From: an uncultured bacterium
GTDB taxonomy: Bacteria > Sysuimicrobiota > Sysuimicrobiia > Sysuimicrobiales > Sysuimicrobiaceae
Assembly: GCA_938028835.1 (NCBI GenBank)
Contig: CALIMJ010000010.1
Span: 62,001 to 126,000 of the forward strand
Length of the DNA: 64,000 nucleotides
Direction of reading: 5' to 3'
Position 1 is the stretch's first letter; every line of letters starts with the position of its first letter. Shown in pieces: positions 25,507-33,681 of the stretch. The notes beneath the pieces are model-generated. The model was given only the letters and a program-made list of their open reading frames with translations. It made no database searches and was not told the DNA's origin. A program made the translations under genes and the position numbers.

Positions 25507-26438
25507 CCCGCACCTCCTCTCTCTGTGGCCCGCACCCGTGCCCGCCGTTCCTGGCCAACCTCCCGTCCCACCAGCATCAACACCACGCCCACCAGGATCA
25601 GCGCCATCCCTCCCAGGCCCGGCAGGCTCACCGCTTCGCCCATCGCCAGCGCACCCAAGGTCACCGCCACCACGGGGTTGACGTACGCGTGGCTCGTGGC
25701 GAGCCCCGGCCGCACCCGCCGGAGGAGGTAAGCGTAGGCGCTGAACGCCAGGAGGGAGCCGAACACCGTCAGGTAGCCGGCCGCTACCCATGCGCGGACC
25801 GGTACGGGGCCCTCCAAGCGCTCCCCGCCGAACAGCGACATCCCCAGTAGCGCCGCGCCGCCCACCATCATCTGTGCCGCACTCCCCAAAAGCCCTGAGG
25901 GGAGTCGCACGCGCTGACTCCACACCGACCCCGCGGCCCACAGAGCCGCCGCGAGGACTAGGGCCGCGGCACCCACGGGCTGGCCGCGCAGGCCCTGCTC
26001 TCCTTGCAGCAGCGCCACGCCCGCGAACCCGACGAGAAGACCCGCGCGCTCCCACCGGCTGGGCCACTGGCCCGACAGCCCCGAGAACACCCCGGCCCAC
26101 AGGGGAACCGTGGCCACCACCACGGACGCGAGCCCGGACGCCACCCACTGCTGCGCGAACGTCACGAGCCCGTTCCCGCCCACGAGCAGCAGGACGCCTA
26201 CGATACCAGCGCTCCTCCATTCCGCCGCCGTGGGGGCTGGCTGGCCGCGCAAGCGCAGGAAGGCGTACAGGGCCAGGCCGGCGAGGATGAAGCGACCAGC
26301 CCCGAGCAGGAACGGGGGGAACCCTTCCAGCGCAACCCGGATGCCGAGGTAGGAGGATCCCCACACGAGGTACACCGTCGCGAGGGCCAGCCACACTCTC
26401 CGCCCTAGGGCCCCCCACCCTTCCTGACGCGCGCTCAT
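25482..26438 (-). CDS. EamA/DMT-superfamily exporter (RhaT/YedA-like)
   Basis: A 318-residue membrane protein with ten predicted helices arranged as two EamA repeats. Repeat one runs from LALATVYLVWGSSYLGIRVAL through RFILAGLALYAFLRLRG to about residue 145. Repeat two runs from AAALVLAAALWAAGSVWSQR to the final VGVVLMLVGREVG. The SSY-x-G-I-R-x-A-L and P-x-x-L-x-x-x-R-F pattern is that of YedA-like drug/metabolite exporters; the substrate cannot be predicted. ATG at 26438 follows CGAGGAGGCGGG; the frame is open to 26477 without a better site. It is followed by the small overlapping gene and lies downstream of the GntR gene. Confidence 0.9.
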   Translation of the reverse strand: MSARQEGWGALGRRVWLALATVYLVWGSSYLGIRVALEGFPPFLLGAGRFILAGLALYAFLRLRGQPAPTAAEWRSAGIVGVLLLVGGNGLVTFAQQWVASGLASVVVATVPLWAGVFSGLSGQWPSRWERAGLLVGFAGVALLQGEQGLRGQPVGAAALVLAAALWAAGSVWSQRVRLPSGLLGSAAQMMVGGAALLGMSLFGGERLEGPVPVRAWVAAGYLTVFGSLLAFSAYAYLLRRVRPGLATSHAYVNPVVAVTLGALAMGEAVSLPGLGGMALILVGVVLMLVGREVGQERRARVRATERGGAGCYTAPGC

Positions 26439-26511
26439 CCCGCCTCCTCGCCCCTGGCTCACGGCTGCGTGCAGCACGGGCCAGCGGGCTCTTTGGGCCC
26501 TCCCGGACGGG

Positions 26512-27528
26512 TCAGGCCCGCTTCCGCTGAACCTGTAGCCTTGCAGGCATCTCCGCGAGCCTAGCCCGCAGCATCTCCAAGCTGGCCCGGTCCAGTTCCA
26601 TCTGGTACGTGTGCAGCCGACTGTGTTCTCCCACCAAACGCTTCGCCACGGGGTAGGCCGCAGTGGAGACGTACACCTCCTGTGCCTCCCTCAGGGCCCG
26701 TCGGAAGCGGTCCGGGTCGTCCACCCCAACGGCCACCACGTCCACGTGCCGTACCCCCGCGTTCACCACTAGGGTGCGGACTCTCGCAGCCCGCTCACGG
26801 TCCAGGCAGCAGACCGCCACCCGCGTCCCCGCCGGCAGCTGTGCCAGGGAACGCAGGAATCGGATTTCCAACCCAGCTCCCAGGCCCACCACTTCCGCGG
26901 CGCGCCGAATGAGGCGCTGCACTTCCTCGAAGTGGAACAGGGTGGTCACCACGCAACCGACCTCGGCGGCCTGCCGACGGAATCCGGCGGGGTCACGACG
27001 GACGTCGTCCAGGTGCACGCCGCCCACCGCCACCCCGAGTTCCCGGGATAGGGTGCGGCTGTGTTGCTCGATCTCCGACACGTTGCACTCCACGAATAGC
27101 ACCCGCCCCTGCGTCCGACGCGCCTCCTGCATGCGCGCGAGGGCCCCGGCTGCCTCCGCGAACTCCCCAGGCGTGAATCCCATCTCCACGGCCCGTTCCA
27201 GCGCGCGCTCCACCACGTCCCGCAGGGCCGCCCGCTGCAGCGCCGCTCGCGTCGCCTCGCTGTCCGCCACGAAGGTGCCCGCCCCTCGGCGCGACACTAG
27301 GTAGCCCTCCTCCTGCAGGCTCGCGTAGACCGCGGCCACGGTGTTCCGGTGTACCCGCAGGTGGCGCGCCAGCTCCTGGACGGTGGGCAAGCGGTCTCCG
27401 GGCTTGAGCTCGCCCAGGGCCACCAGCCATCGGATCTGCTCTGCCAGCTGCGCCTGCAGCGGTTCAGCGAGCCGGTGGTCCACCGCCAGGGGAGGGTGCA
27501 CCGCGGCACTGGATGAAGCTCTTTTCAT
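26512..27528 (-). CDS. GntR-family transcriptional regulator with an unusual C-terminal domain
   Basis: A 338-residue regulator. The N-terminal ~75 residues are a GntR winged helix (LAEPLQAQLAEQIRWLVALGELKPGDRLPTVQELARHL, then RNTVAAVYASLQEEGYLVSRRGAGTFV). The remaining ~250 residues are not the common FCD, UTRA or aminotransferase-like module. They include a helical linker and alternating alpha/beta segments (GRVLFVECNVSEIEQHSRTL, VVTTLFHFEEVQRLI), somewhat like a periplasmic-binding-type effector domain. It is divergent from the P5C dehydrogenase gene and may regulate it and itself. The predicted promoter puts the mRNA start a few bases before ATG, with a palindrome over the -10. Confidence 0.85.
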   Translation of the reverse strand: MKRASSSAAVHPPLAVDHRLAEPLQAQLAEQIRWLVALGELKPGDRLPTVQELARHLRVHRNTVAAVYASLQEEGYLVSRRGAGTFVADSEATRAALQRAALRDVVERALERAVEMGFTPGEFAEAAGALARMQEARRTQGRVLFVECNVSEIEQHSRTLSRELGVAVGGVHLDDVRRDPAGFRRQAAEVGCVVTTLFHFEEVQRLIRRAAEVVGLGAGLEIRFLRSLAQLPAGTRVAVCCLDRERAARVRTLVVNAGVRHVDVVAVGVDDPDRFRRALREAQEVYVSTAAYPVAKRLVGEHSRLHTYQMELDRASLEMLRARLAEMPARLQVQRKRA

Positions 27529-27529
27529 G

Positions 27530-27568
27530 ATTGTTTGTCACAATAGCAAATCTTGGCGCTCCCCGCAA
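27530..27568 (-). promoter_or_regulatory. GntR-gene promoter with overlapping operator palindrome; probable leaderless start
   Basis: Minus strand: TTGCGG (complement of 27563-27568), 17-nt spacer, TATTGT (complement of 27540-27545). The predicted start is only about 5 nt before the ATG at 27528, and no ribosome binding site is present. A perfect 15-nt palindrome, ATTGT-N5-ACAAT (27530-27544), covers the -10 and the start point, fitting autorepression. Confidence 0.6.
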
Positions 27569-27669
27569 GGGAGTCGTGGACCCCTCAGGCGGACTCCGTG
27601 GCCCCACCCACCCCGGCGGTTCGCAGCCAGGGACGACCTGCGGTTCGCCTGGCGCTGCCTGCGGGCGGC

Positions 27670-27675
27670 TATAAT
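27670..27675 (+). promoter_or_regulatory. -10 element (TATAAT) before the P5C dehydrogenase gene
   Basis: A consensus TATAAT lies 33 nt before the ATG. The best -35 candidates (TTCGCC at 27644) are poorly spaced. The sequence between 27569 and 27669 shows nothing else identifiable. Confidence 0.5.
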
Positions 27676-27707
27676 GGGGCCGCTGGCAGCACGCTTGGGG
27701 GTGACGC

Positions 27708-29258
27708 ATGGCCCTACCCGAGTTCCGCAACGAGCCCTTCACGGACTTCAGCGCGGAGGCCAATCAAAAGCTCATGCGGGAGGCGATCGCGGCCGTGGAA
27801 GCGCGGATGGGACTAGAGCTCCCCGCCGTGGTGGGGGGCGAGCGGCTGCACGTGCCCGACAGGTTCGAATCCCGCAACCCCTCGAAGAAGGAGGAGGTGG
27901 TGGCCCGGGCGCCCCTGGGCTCCCGGGAACTGGTGGACCGCGCGGTGGACGTGGCGTGGCTGGCGTTTCGCGCGTGGAAGCGGGTGCCGCCGGAGGACAA
28001 GGCCGCCCTGTTCCTGCGCGCCGCGGAGCTGCTGCGCCGCCGGAAGTTCGAGGCCGCGGCGTGGATGGTGCTGGAGGTGGGCAAGAACTGGGCGGAGGCT
28101 GACGCGGACGTGGCGGAGGCCATCGACCACCTGGAGTACTTTGCCCGGGAGATCCTGCGGTACGCGGAAGGCAAGCCCACCACCCCCCACCCGCACGAGG
28201 TCTCGTACTACACCTACGAGCCGCTGGGGGTGGTGGCGGTGATCCCGCCGTGGAACTTCCCCCTGGCCATCCCCATGGGGATGGCCCTGGGGGCCATCGC
28301 GGCGGGGAACACGGTGGTCCTCAAGCCGAGCAGCGACGCCCCAGCCACCGTCTACACGTTCCTGGAGGTCATGGAGCAGGCAGGCCTGCCGCCCGGAGTC
28401 CTCAATCTCGTTCCCGGTTCCGGCTCCGTCGTCGGAGACTTGCTTGTAACCCACCCGCGGGTGCGGATGGTTGCCTTCACGGGCTCCCGGGAGGTGGGCT
28501 GCCGGATCTACGAGCAGGCCGCCAGGGTCCAGCCCGGGCAGGTATGGCTCAAGCGTGTCATCGCGGAGATGGGAGGCAAGAACGCGGTGGTGGTCGCGGA
28601 GGACGCGGACCTGGAGGAGGCGGTGGCCGCCGCGGTGACCTCCGGGTACGGGTACCAAGGCCAGAAGTGCTCCGCGGGCTCGCGGCTCGTGGTGACCGGT
28701 CCGGTCTACGACCGGGTCGTGGAGGCCTTCGTGGAACGCGTGCGGGGCCTGCGGGTAGGGCCCGCGAAGGACAACTACCCCGTGGGTCCGGTGATCAACG
28801 AGCGCGCGTATCGCACCATCCTGGAGTACATCGAGGTCGGGAAGCGCGAGGGACGGCTCCTCTGTGGTGGAGAGCCCGCGGACGGGGAAGGCTACTACAT
28901 CCAGCCCACGGTGTTTGCGGACGTGAGCCCCCACGCGCGGATCGGTCAGGAGGAGATCTTCGGCCCCGTGGTGGCCGTGATCCGCGCGCGCGACTTCGAC
29001 CACGCTCTGGAGATCGCGAACGCCACGGACTACGGGCTCACGGGCGCAGTGTTCACCCGGGACCCGGACCGCATCGCAAAAGCTCGCGCCGAGTTCCACT
29101 GCGGCAATCTGTACATCAACCGGAAGTGCACGGGGGCGTTGGTGGGGGTCCATCCCTTCGGCGGCTTCAACATGAGCGGAACGGACGCCAAGGTCGGCGG
29201 CCCCGACTACCTCCTGTGGTTCCTACAGCCCAAGGTGACCAGCATCAAGTACCGCTAG
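27708..29258 (+). CDS. rocA: L-glutamate gamma-semialdehyde (1-pyrroline-5-carboxylate) dehydrogenase
   Basis: A 516-residue aldehyde dehydrogenase of the RocA/PutA-C type, oxidising glutamate semialdehyde to glutamate with NAD+ in proline and arginine breakdown. The N-terminus (LPEFRNEPFTDFSAEANQ) is typical of the Bacillus RocA group. Other landmarks are VIPPWNFPLAIP, VLKPSSDAP, FTGSREVG, general base E287 (IAEMGGKN), nucleophile C321 (QGQKCSAGSR), EEIFGPV and the C-terminal GVHPFGGFNMSGTDAKVGG. ATG at 27708 has a modest GGGGGTGA ahead. No proline dehydrogenase, arginase or ornithine aminotransferase lies near. The divergent GntR gene is the likely regulator. Confidence 0.93.
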   Translation: MALPEFRNEPFTDFSAEANQKLMREAIAAVEARMGLELPAVVGGERLHVPDRFESRNPSKKEEVVARAPLGSRELVDRAVDVAWLAFRAWKRVPPEDKAALFLRAAELLRRRKFEAAAWMVLEVGKNWAEADADVAEAIDHLEYFAREILRYAEGKPTTPHPHEVSYYTYEPLGVVAVIPPWNFPLAIPMGMALGAIAAGNTVVLKPSSDAPATVYTFLEVMEQAGLPPGVLNLVPGSGSVVGDLLVTHPRVRMVAFTGSREVGCRIYEQAARVQPGQVWLKRVIAEMGGKNAVVVAEDADLEEAVAAAVTSGYGYQGQKCSAGSRLVVTGPVYDRVVEAFVERVRGLRVGPAKDNYPVGPVINERAYRTILEYIEVGKREGRLLCGGEPADGEGYYIQPTVFADVSPHARIGQEEIFGPVVAVIRARDFDHALEIANATDYGLTGAVFTRDPDRIAKARAEFHCGNLYINRKCTGALVGVHPFGGFNMSGTDAKVGGPDYLLWFLQPKVTSIKYR

Positions 29259-29301
29259 GCTGCCCTGCCGAGCTCCGAAGGGTGCGGCTCCCACGGGGGC
29301 C

Positions 29302-29318
29302 CTGTCCCCGGGGGACAG
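29302..29318. repeat. 17-nt palindrome between rocA and tRNA-Ala
   Basis: CTGTCCCC-G-GGGGACAG, flanked by related GGGACAG and GAGACAG copies up to 29344. It may be part of a rocA transcript end, but lacks a T tract. Confidence 0.4.
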
Positions 29319-29407
29319 AGCTCAGGGACAGTTCCGGGAGACAGGTCCAGGAAACGAAGGCGACAGCGACGCCCGGACTGGCGCGGTGGTATGCTAAAGG
29401 ATGGTCT

Positions 29408-29482
29408 GGGGACGTAGCTCAGCGGGAGAGCACCTGGTTTGCAACCAGGGGGTCGCCGGTTCGAATCCGGTCGTCTCCACCA
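29408..29482 (+). tRNA. tRNA-Ala (anticodon TGC)
   Basis: The acceptor stem GGGGACG pairs with CGTCTCC (one G-U). The D arm has AGCTCAGCGGGAGAGC, the anticodon arm CTGGT/ACCAG with loop TTGCAAC (TGC), and the T arm GCCGG-TTCGAAT-CCGGT. Discriminator A at 29479 is followed by encoded CCA at 29480-29482. A TATGCT at 29390 could be its -10. Confidence 0.97.
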
Positions 29483-29603
29483 GGGCGTGGTTTCACGCCG
29501 ACTTGCGGACGGCTAACGCCTGACCGAGGGCGCAAACCCGATTTCAGCCGACCCGCGACGTTCTCAGGCGCGGCTTAGGACCTGGACCAGTCCCGTAGGT
29601 CCG

Positions 29604-29635
29604 TCCCCTCGCGGGCCGGGGAAACCGCGAGGGGA
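29604..29635. other. GC-rich hairpin after tRNA-Ala
   Basis: An 11-bp perfect stem (TCCCCTCGCGG with CCGCGAGGGGA) and a 10-nt loop, in the ~200-bp gap between tRNA-Ala and the end of the AbrB half-gene. It could end either transcript, but there is no T run. Nothing else is seen in this gap. Confidence 0.4.
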
Positions 29636-29680
29636 GAATACGTCAAGCTCACCCCTGAGCCGCAGTGCGCCCTGGACCCC

Positions 29681-30166
29681 CTACCCCGCAGCCCACGCCA
29701 CCAGCCACGGCACGCAGGCGATCACGGTTATGACCCGCGCCACGTGCAGGGACGCGATCGAGGGTGCGTCCAGTCCCATGTCGTCCGCGGCCATGGAGAT
29801 CTCCGTGAGACCCGCGGGTGCGGAGCTGAGGAACGCCACTGGCCACGGCCAGCGTGTCAGGATTGCCACTCCCCACGCAATCACCGCGGAGACAGCCAGC
29901 AGGTAGGCGGTGAGGCCCAGGGCGGGTACGAGCACCCGTCGTGCGACCTCCGGGTGCCAGGTGGCGGACACCGCCAGGATGATCCCCACCGCCAGCTGCA
30001 CCACGCGCCGCACGTGCAGGGACAGCTCCCGGACGGGTCCCCCCGCCAGGCGCAGCGCCGCCACCGCCACCATGGAACCCACCAAGCCTCCCGCCGGCAC
30101 GCCGAGCCACAGGGCGACCCAGCCCCCTCCCACCCCTACCACCAGCGTCACCAGCAGCTCCTTCAA
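29681..30166 (-). CDS. AbrB-family membrane protein, C-terminal half-gene
   Basis: A 161-residue integral membrane protein matching one AbrB_dup repeat (PF05145-type membrane proteins, not the AbrB DNA-binding regulator). It has four to five helices, with LGVPAGGLVGSMVAVAALRLAG, RRVVQLAVGIILAVS and the repeat signature FLSSAPAGLTEISMAADDMGLDAPSIASLHVARVI. TTG at 30166 overlaps the stop of the companion half (TTGA). Family members are normally single ~350-residue proteins carrying both repeats. Here each repeat is its own gene, presumably forming a heterodimer. Their transport role is poorly defined; association with TRAP transporters and dicarboxylate genes is a repeated context. Confidence 0.82.
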   Translation of the reverse strand: MKELLVTLVVGVGGGWVALWLGVPAGGLVGSMVAVAALRLAGGPVRELSLHVRRVVQLAVGIILAVSATWHPEVARRVLVPALGLTAYLLAVSAVIAWGVAILTRWPWPVAFLSSAPAGLTEISMAADDMGLDAPSIASLHVARVITVIACVPWLVAWAAG

Positions 30167-30687
30167 CCCTCCACCTCCGCGCGGCGCAACCACAGGCGGA
30201 CCAGCGGTAGGGTCACCAGCAAGGTGGTCACCACCCGCACCAGCTGGACCGTGGTCACCGTGTCCACCGGGCGGTCTAGGGCCAGGGCGATCAGCACCAT
30301 CTCCGGCATCCCCCCCGGGGTGGCCGCCAGTAGGGCCGTCCCCCATTCCAGGCCGGCCAGGGCACGGAGCAGCCACGCCCCTCCCACCGCGCCCACCAAC
30401 GCCGCCAGCACCACCAGGAAGGCGGCCCGCGATGCCCGGCGCACGTTCGGCAAGGTATCCGGCCGGACCCGGGAGCCCAGCGTGATGCCCACCGCGATCT
30501 GCAGCCACCGGCGCACCGAGGGGTCCACGGGAGGAATCTGCATCGGGAGCACGGACAGGGCTGCGAGGGCGCCTAGCAACCCACCCAGCAGAGCGCCCGC
30601 CGGCAGGCGGAGCCGGATCCCCGCGAGTCCTCCTGTGGCCCCTGCGGCCACCACGAAGGCTGTGGCCAGGACTTGCTCCGCGCTCAC
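30163..30687 (-). CDS. AbrB-family membrane protein, N-terminal half-gene
   Basis: A 174-residue integral membrane protein, the first AbrB_dup repeat. It begins [21 protein letters not shown], then [20 protein letters not shown] and [16 protein letters not shown]. The signature [36 protein letters not shown] parallels the SSAPAGLTEISMAADDMG element of the other half. GTG at 30687 overlaps the TGA of the SDR remnant upstream, and its own stop overlaps the TTG of the second half. So the transcript continues from the TRAP operon and translation of the two halves is coupled, favouring equal amounts. Confidence 0.83.
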   Translation of the reverse strand: MSAEQVLATAFVVAAGATGGLAGIRLRLPAGALLGGLLGALAALSVLPMQIPPVDPSVRRWLQIAVGITLGSRVRPDTLPNVRRASRAAFLVVLAALVGAVGGAWLLRALAGLEWGTALLAATPGGMPEMVLIALALDRPVDTVTTVQLVRVVTTLLVTLPLVRLWLRRAEVEG

Positions 30688-31046
30688 ACCGACCTCACCC
30701 AGCCTCCGTCCACGACGATGGTCTGGCCTGTGACGTAGCTCGCCCGCGGAGAAACGAAGAAGGCCACCACCGCGGCCACCTCTTCCGGCCGGCCGTGGCG
30801 GCCCAGTGGCACGTCCTCCGCTTCCTCCACCACCGCCTCCTGCAGCGGAATCCCCCGACGCGCCGCCGACTCTTCCAGGCGCCGCAGTCTGCGTTCCGTA
30901 AGGATGCGTCCGGGGGCCACGCAGTTCACCGTCACGCGGGGCGCCAGCTCCTCCGCCAGGCTCGCGGTGAGGTTCGCCAGCGCCGCCTTCGCCGCGTTGG
31001 ACGGCGCCTGGCCCGGGTGCGGGCGCTTCCCGGACGCCGCGCGGCC
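30684..31046 (-). pseudogene. Short-chain dehydrogenase remnant (C-terminal half only)
   Basis: The frame encodes the back half of an [23 protein letters not shown], then [19 protein letters not shown], a variable loop, [16 protein letters not shown] and [13 protein letters not shown]. The N-terminal Rossmann segment with TG-x3-G-x-G is absent. The catalytic Y-x3-K position reads S-N-A-A-K, without the tyrosine. The frame opens into unrelated sequence above about 31046. A GTG at 30935 could start an 83-residue product, but it would lack cofactor binding. I read this as a truncated, inactive gene joined to the lyase remnant upstream. Its stop still overlaps the AbrB start. Confidence 0.75.
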
Positions 31047-31076
31047 GGCACGCGATCTACGACGCGAGCACCCGTA

Positions 31077-31544
31077 TCAGGTTTCCCGCCTCAACGGGCG
31101 TACGCCGGCACCCGTCTTTCTCGGGCGGTCAGCCAACTGAGCCGTGACGGACTCGGCTGGGGCGACGAGTTCTAAACACCTGCATCCCTCCTGGAGAGCC
31201 ACCAGAAGCCCGCCCTGAGCGCCACGAGCGTAAGCCACGAGCAGGCCACCCGGACCGGCGGGAGCCGCTTCCGACCTTCCCGCGGCGGCCCGAGCCCGCA
31301 TCGCCAGGGCCACGGGGGCCGGGCCCCGGCCAGCAACCTTGGCATGAACGGGGGGGCCGAGCCCATCGCCGGCGTCCGGGAAACCGAGGGTGCGGGCGAT
31401 GGCGCCACCGCTGGCGTACGCCACTTCGAACCCGCAGACCTCCACCAGACGGGCGGAGAGCGCGTCGAAGACCCCCGGCGCCACGACGAGGGGGCCCTCC
31501 TGCAGGCGCCACCGCAGCCAGCCCCGCCTCTGGCCGGGGCTCAT
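31077..31544 (-). pseudogene. Isocitrate lyase/PEP mutase-family lyase remnant (N-terminal part)
   Basis: ATG at 31544 overlaps the TRAP stop (ATGA). The first ~55 residues match the start of 2-methylisocitrate lyase/PEP-mutase family enzymes: LRWRLQEGPLVVAPGVFDAL, SARLVEVCGFEVAYASGGAIARTLGFPD. After about residue 58 the similarity stops. The rest of the 155-residue frame is arginine/alanine/glycine-rich shadow-like sequence, and the metal-binding and K-R-C-G-H catalytic segments are missing. The gene therefore seems truncated by a deletion that also removed the front of the SDR. An intact copy would be expected to split a C5 or C6 hydroxy-diacid into pyruvate-type products. Confidence 0.7.
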
Positions 31545-33637
31545 ACGCGTTCCGTGGTCACGCCCCCGGGCTGCGGGACGGCCAGGGGCGCCCGGAGGCG
31601 CTGCAAGGCCACCGCCGCTGCCAGCAGCCCGAAGCCCGCGCTGTCCGTGAGGACCCCGGGCTTGATGAGCAACAGGGCGGCGCCAAACAAAAGCAAGCGT
31701 TCCAGCGGGGTGGCCGGCCTGAGTAGGTAGCCCACCACCGCACCGCCCAGGCACAGGGTCCCGATCGTTCCCGTGACGACCGCCCAGAGCACCTCATACC
31801 ACTGACCCTGCATGAGCAGCGCGGGCCCGAACACGAACATGTACGGGACGATGAAGCCCGCCAGGGCGAAGCGCACCGACTGCCAGCCCGTCTCCCACAT
31901 GGGCGCCCGGGCAAGGCTGGCGGCGGCGAAGCTGGCGAGGGCCACCGGCGGGGTCAGCGCGGACAGGCAGGCGAAGTAGAACAGGAACAGGTGCGCGGCC
32001 ATGGGAGGGATCCCGGCCTGGACCAGGGCAGGGGCGAGCGTGCTGGCCATGATGGCGTAGGCGGCGGTGGTGGGAAGTCCCATCCCCAGAAGCAGCGCCA
32101 CCAACATGGCCACCACGAGCATGGGCAGCACGTTGCCGCCTGCGAGGGTGAGCAACGCCAGCGACAGCTTGCCGCCCAGACCCGTGAGGGAGAGGATCCC
32201 CACCACCATGCCCGCGGCCGCGGTGGTGGCCGCGATCTCTACCGACCTCCAGGACCCGTCGTACAGCGCGTCCACCAAGCGGCGGATGCCCTCCCGGGCT
32301 TCGGGCCGCCACGCGTACACCACCGCCACGGCAGCGCATCCAACGAGGAAACTCCACAGGGACGGTACGCCCAGCCGGCTCGCCACCCCGTACGCCACGG
32401 CCGCCAGCAGCACCCATGGGTGCGCCACCCGCTCCCCGCGGCCCGCCCACGAGGCCACCACGGTGGCACCGAGCCCCCACAGGGCCGCCCGGAAGGGCGA
32501 CTGATCGAACCCCATGATCAGGACGAGGATGAGGGCCAGCGGCCCCAGGAGGAACCCCTGCTGGACCAGCACCGCGCCCAGCTTCGGCAGCCGGTCCCGC
32601 GGCAACCCCCGCAGGCCGTTGCGAGCCGAGTAGAAGTCGATCATCCAGTAGGCTGCCACGTAGTACAGCAGGGCGGGGATCAAGGCCGACAGAGCCACCC
32701 GGGAGTACGGAACCCCGAGGATGTCCGCCATCAGGAACGCCGCGGCCCCCATCACGGGAGGGACCAGCTGTCCGCCCGTGGAGTTCATGGCCTCGATGGC
32801 CCCCGCCACCGAAGGGCGGAACCCCGTGGACTTCATCAAGGGCACGTTGATCACGCCGTCCACCATCACGTTGGCCGCGGAGGACCCCGAGGCGGTGCCG
32901 AACAGGGCGCTGGTGAGGATGGATACCTTCGCGGGGCCACCCCGCCGGTGGCCCGCCAGGCTCAAGCCCAGGTTGACGATGAACTTCCCGATCCCCGAGG
33001 CTTCCAGGAACGCCCCGAACAGGATGAACAGGTACACGTACCGCGCGGAGGCCGCGATGGGCGCGCTGTAGATGCCGTTGTCGCTGAACAGGAACGAGAT
33101 CGTGGTGCTGAAGGGGAAGCCGTTGTGTCGGAACAGGCTCGGCAGGTACGGCCCGAGGAACGCATACAGCACGAACAGCCCACCCAGGATGGGCATGGCC
33201 CACCCCGAGGTCCGGCGGACCATCTCCACCACAACGACCAGCAGCAGCAGGCCCACCCCCACGTCCGCAAGGGTCGGCATCACACCTGCTCGGTTCGTCA
33301 GCTCCGAGAAGAACAGCAGCTGGTAGACCACCACCCCCACGCTGGCCATCGCGAGGAGGAGGTCCCAGGCGGTGGGGGTCGGGGACACGCGTCCCTTGCG
33401 GGCGGGCAGAAGCAGGAATACCAGGAGGGACGCGAACATCAGGTGGAACGCGTACATCTTCTGGGGGTCGGTGGAGTAGAAGCCCAGCACCGCCACGTGG
33501 TAGAGAGCCATGGCGACGCCCACCACGCGGGCCACCAGCCACCAGCGACCCGACAGCTGCCTTCCCCGGAGCTCTTCCGTGGATCCCAGTTGCTCCTCGG
33601 TGACCGCCAGAACCGCCCCGCCCTCCGCCGCCCGCAC
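31541..33637 (-). CDS. TRAP transporter fused 4TM/12TM permease (TAXI type)
   Basis: A 698-residue membrane protein fusing the small (DctQ-like) and large (DctM-like) TRAP subunits, the usual form paired with TAXI binding proteins. The first third supplies four to five helices. The DctM part starts near YLFILFGAFLEASGIGKFIVNL and holds FGTASGSSAANVMVDGVINVPLMKSTGF, AGAIEAMNSTGGQLVPPVMGAAAF, and later LLLGMGLPTTAAYAI and SALTPPVALASFAAASLA, characteristic of the family. It should co-transport an organic acid with Na+ or H+. GTG at 33637 follows AGGAGG by 7 nt; the longer frame overlaps the binding-protein gene. It lies 44 bp after that gene. Confidence 0.94.
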   Translation of the reverse strand: MRAAEGGAVLAVTEEQLGSTEELRGRQLSGRWWLVARVVGVAMALYHVAVLGFYSTDPQKMYAFHLMFASLLVFLLLPARKGRVSPTPTAWDLLLAMASVGVVVYQLLFFSELTNRAGVMPTLADVGVGLLLLVVVVEMVRRTSGWAMPILGGLFVLYAFLGPYLPSLFRHNGFPFSTTISFLFSDNGIYSAPIAASARYVYLFILFGAFLEASGIGKFIVNLGLSLAGHRRGGPAKVSILTSALFGTASGSSAANVMVDGVINVPLMKSTGFRPSVAGAIEAMNSTGGQLVPPVMGAAAFLMADILGVPYSRVALSALIPALLYYVAAYWMIDFYSARNGLRGLPRDRLPKLGAVLVQQGFLLGPLALILVLIMGFDQSPFRAALWGLGATVVASWAGRGERVAHPWVLLAAVAYGVASRLGVPSLWSFLVGCAAVAVVYAWRPEAREGIRRLVDALYDGSWRSVEIAATTAAAGMVVGILSLTGLGGKLSLALLTLAGGNVLPMLVVAMLVALLLGMGLPTTAAYAIMASTLAPALVQAGIPPMAAHLFLFYFACLSALTPPVALASFAAASLARAPMWETGWQSVRFALAGFIVPYMFVFGPALLMQGQWYEVLWAVVTGTIGTLCLGGAVVGYLLRPATPLERLLLFGAALLLIKPGVLTDSAGFGLLAAAVALQRLRAPLAVPQPGGVTTERV

Positions 33638-33681
33638 GCCTTCGCCTCCTGCCGTGGTCAGCCTGGAAAAGCGGCTCGTCC

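Noticed and set aside
29250-29578. Plus-strand frame running from rocA through tRNA-Ala
   Set aside because: It is an out-of-frame extension of a rocA shadow and crosses the tRNA.
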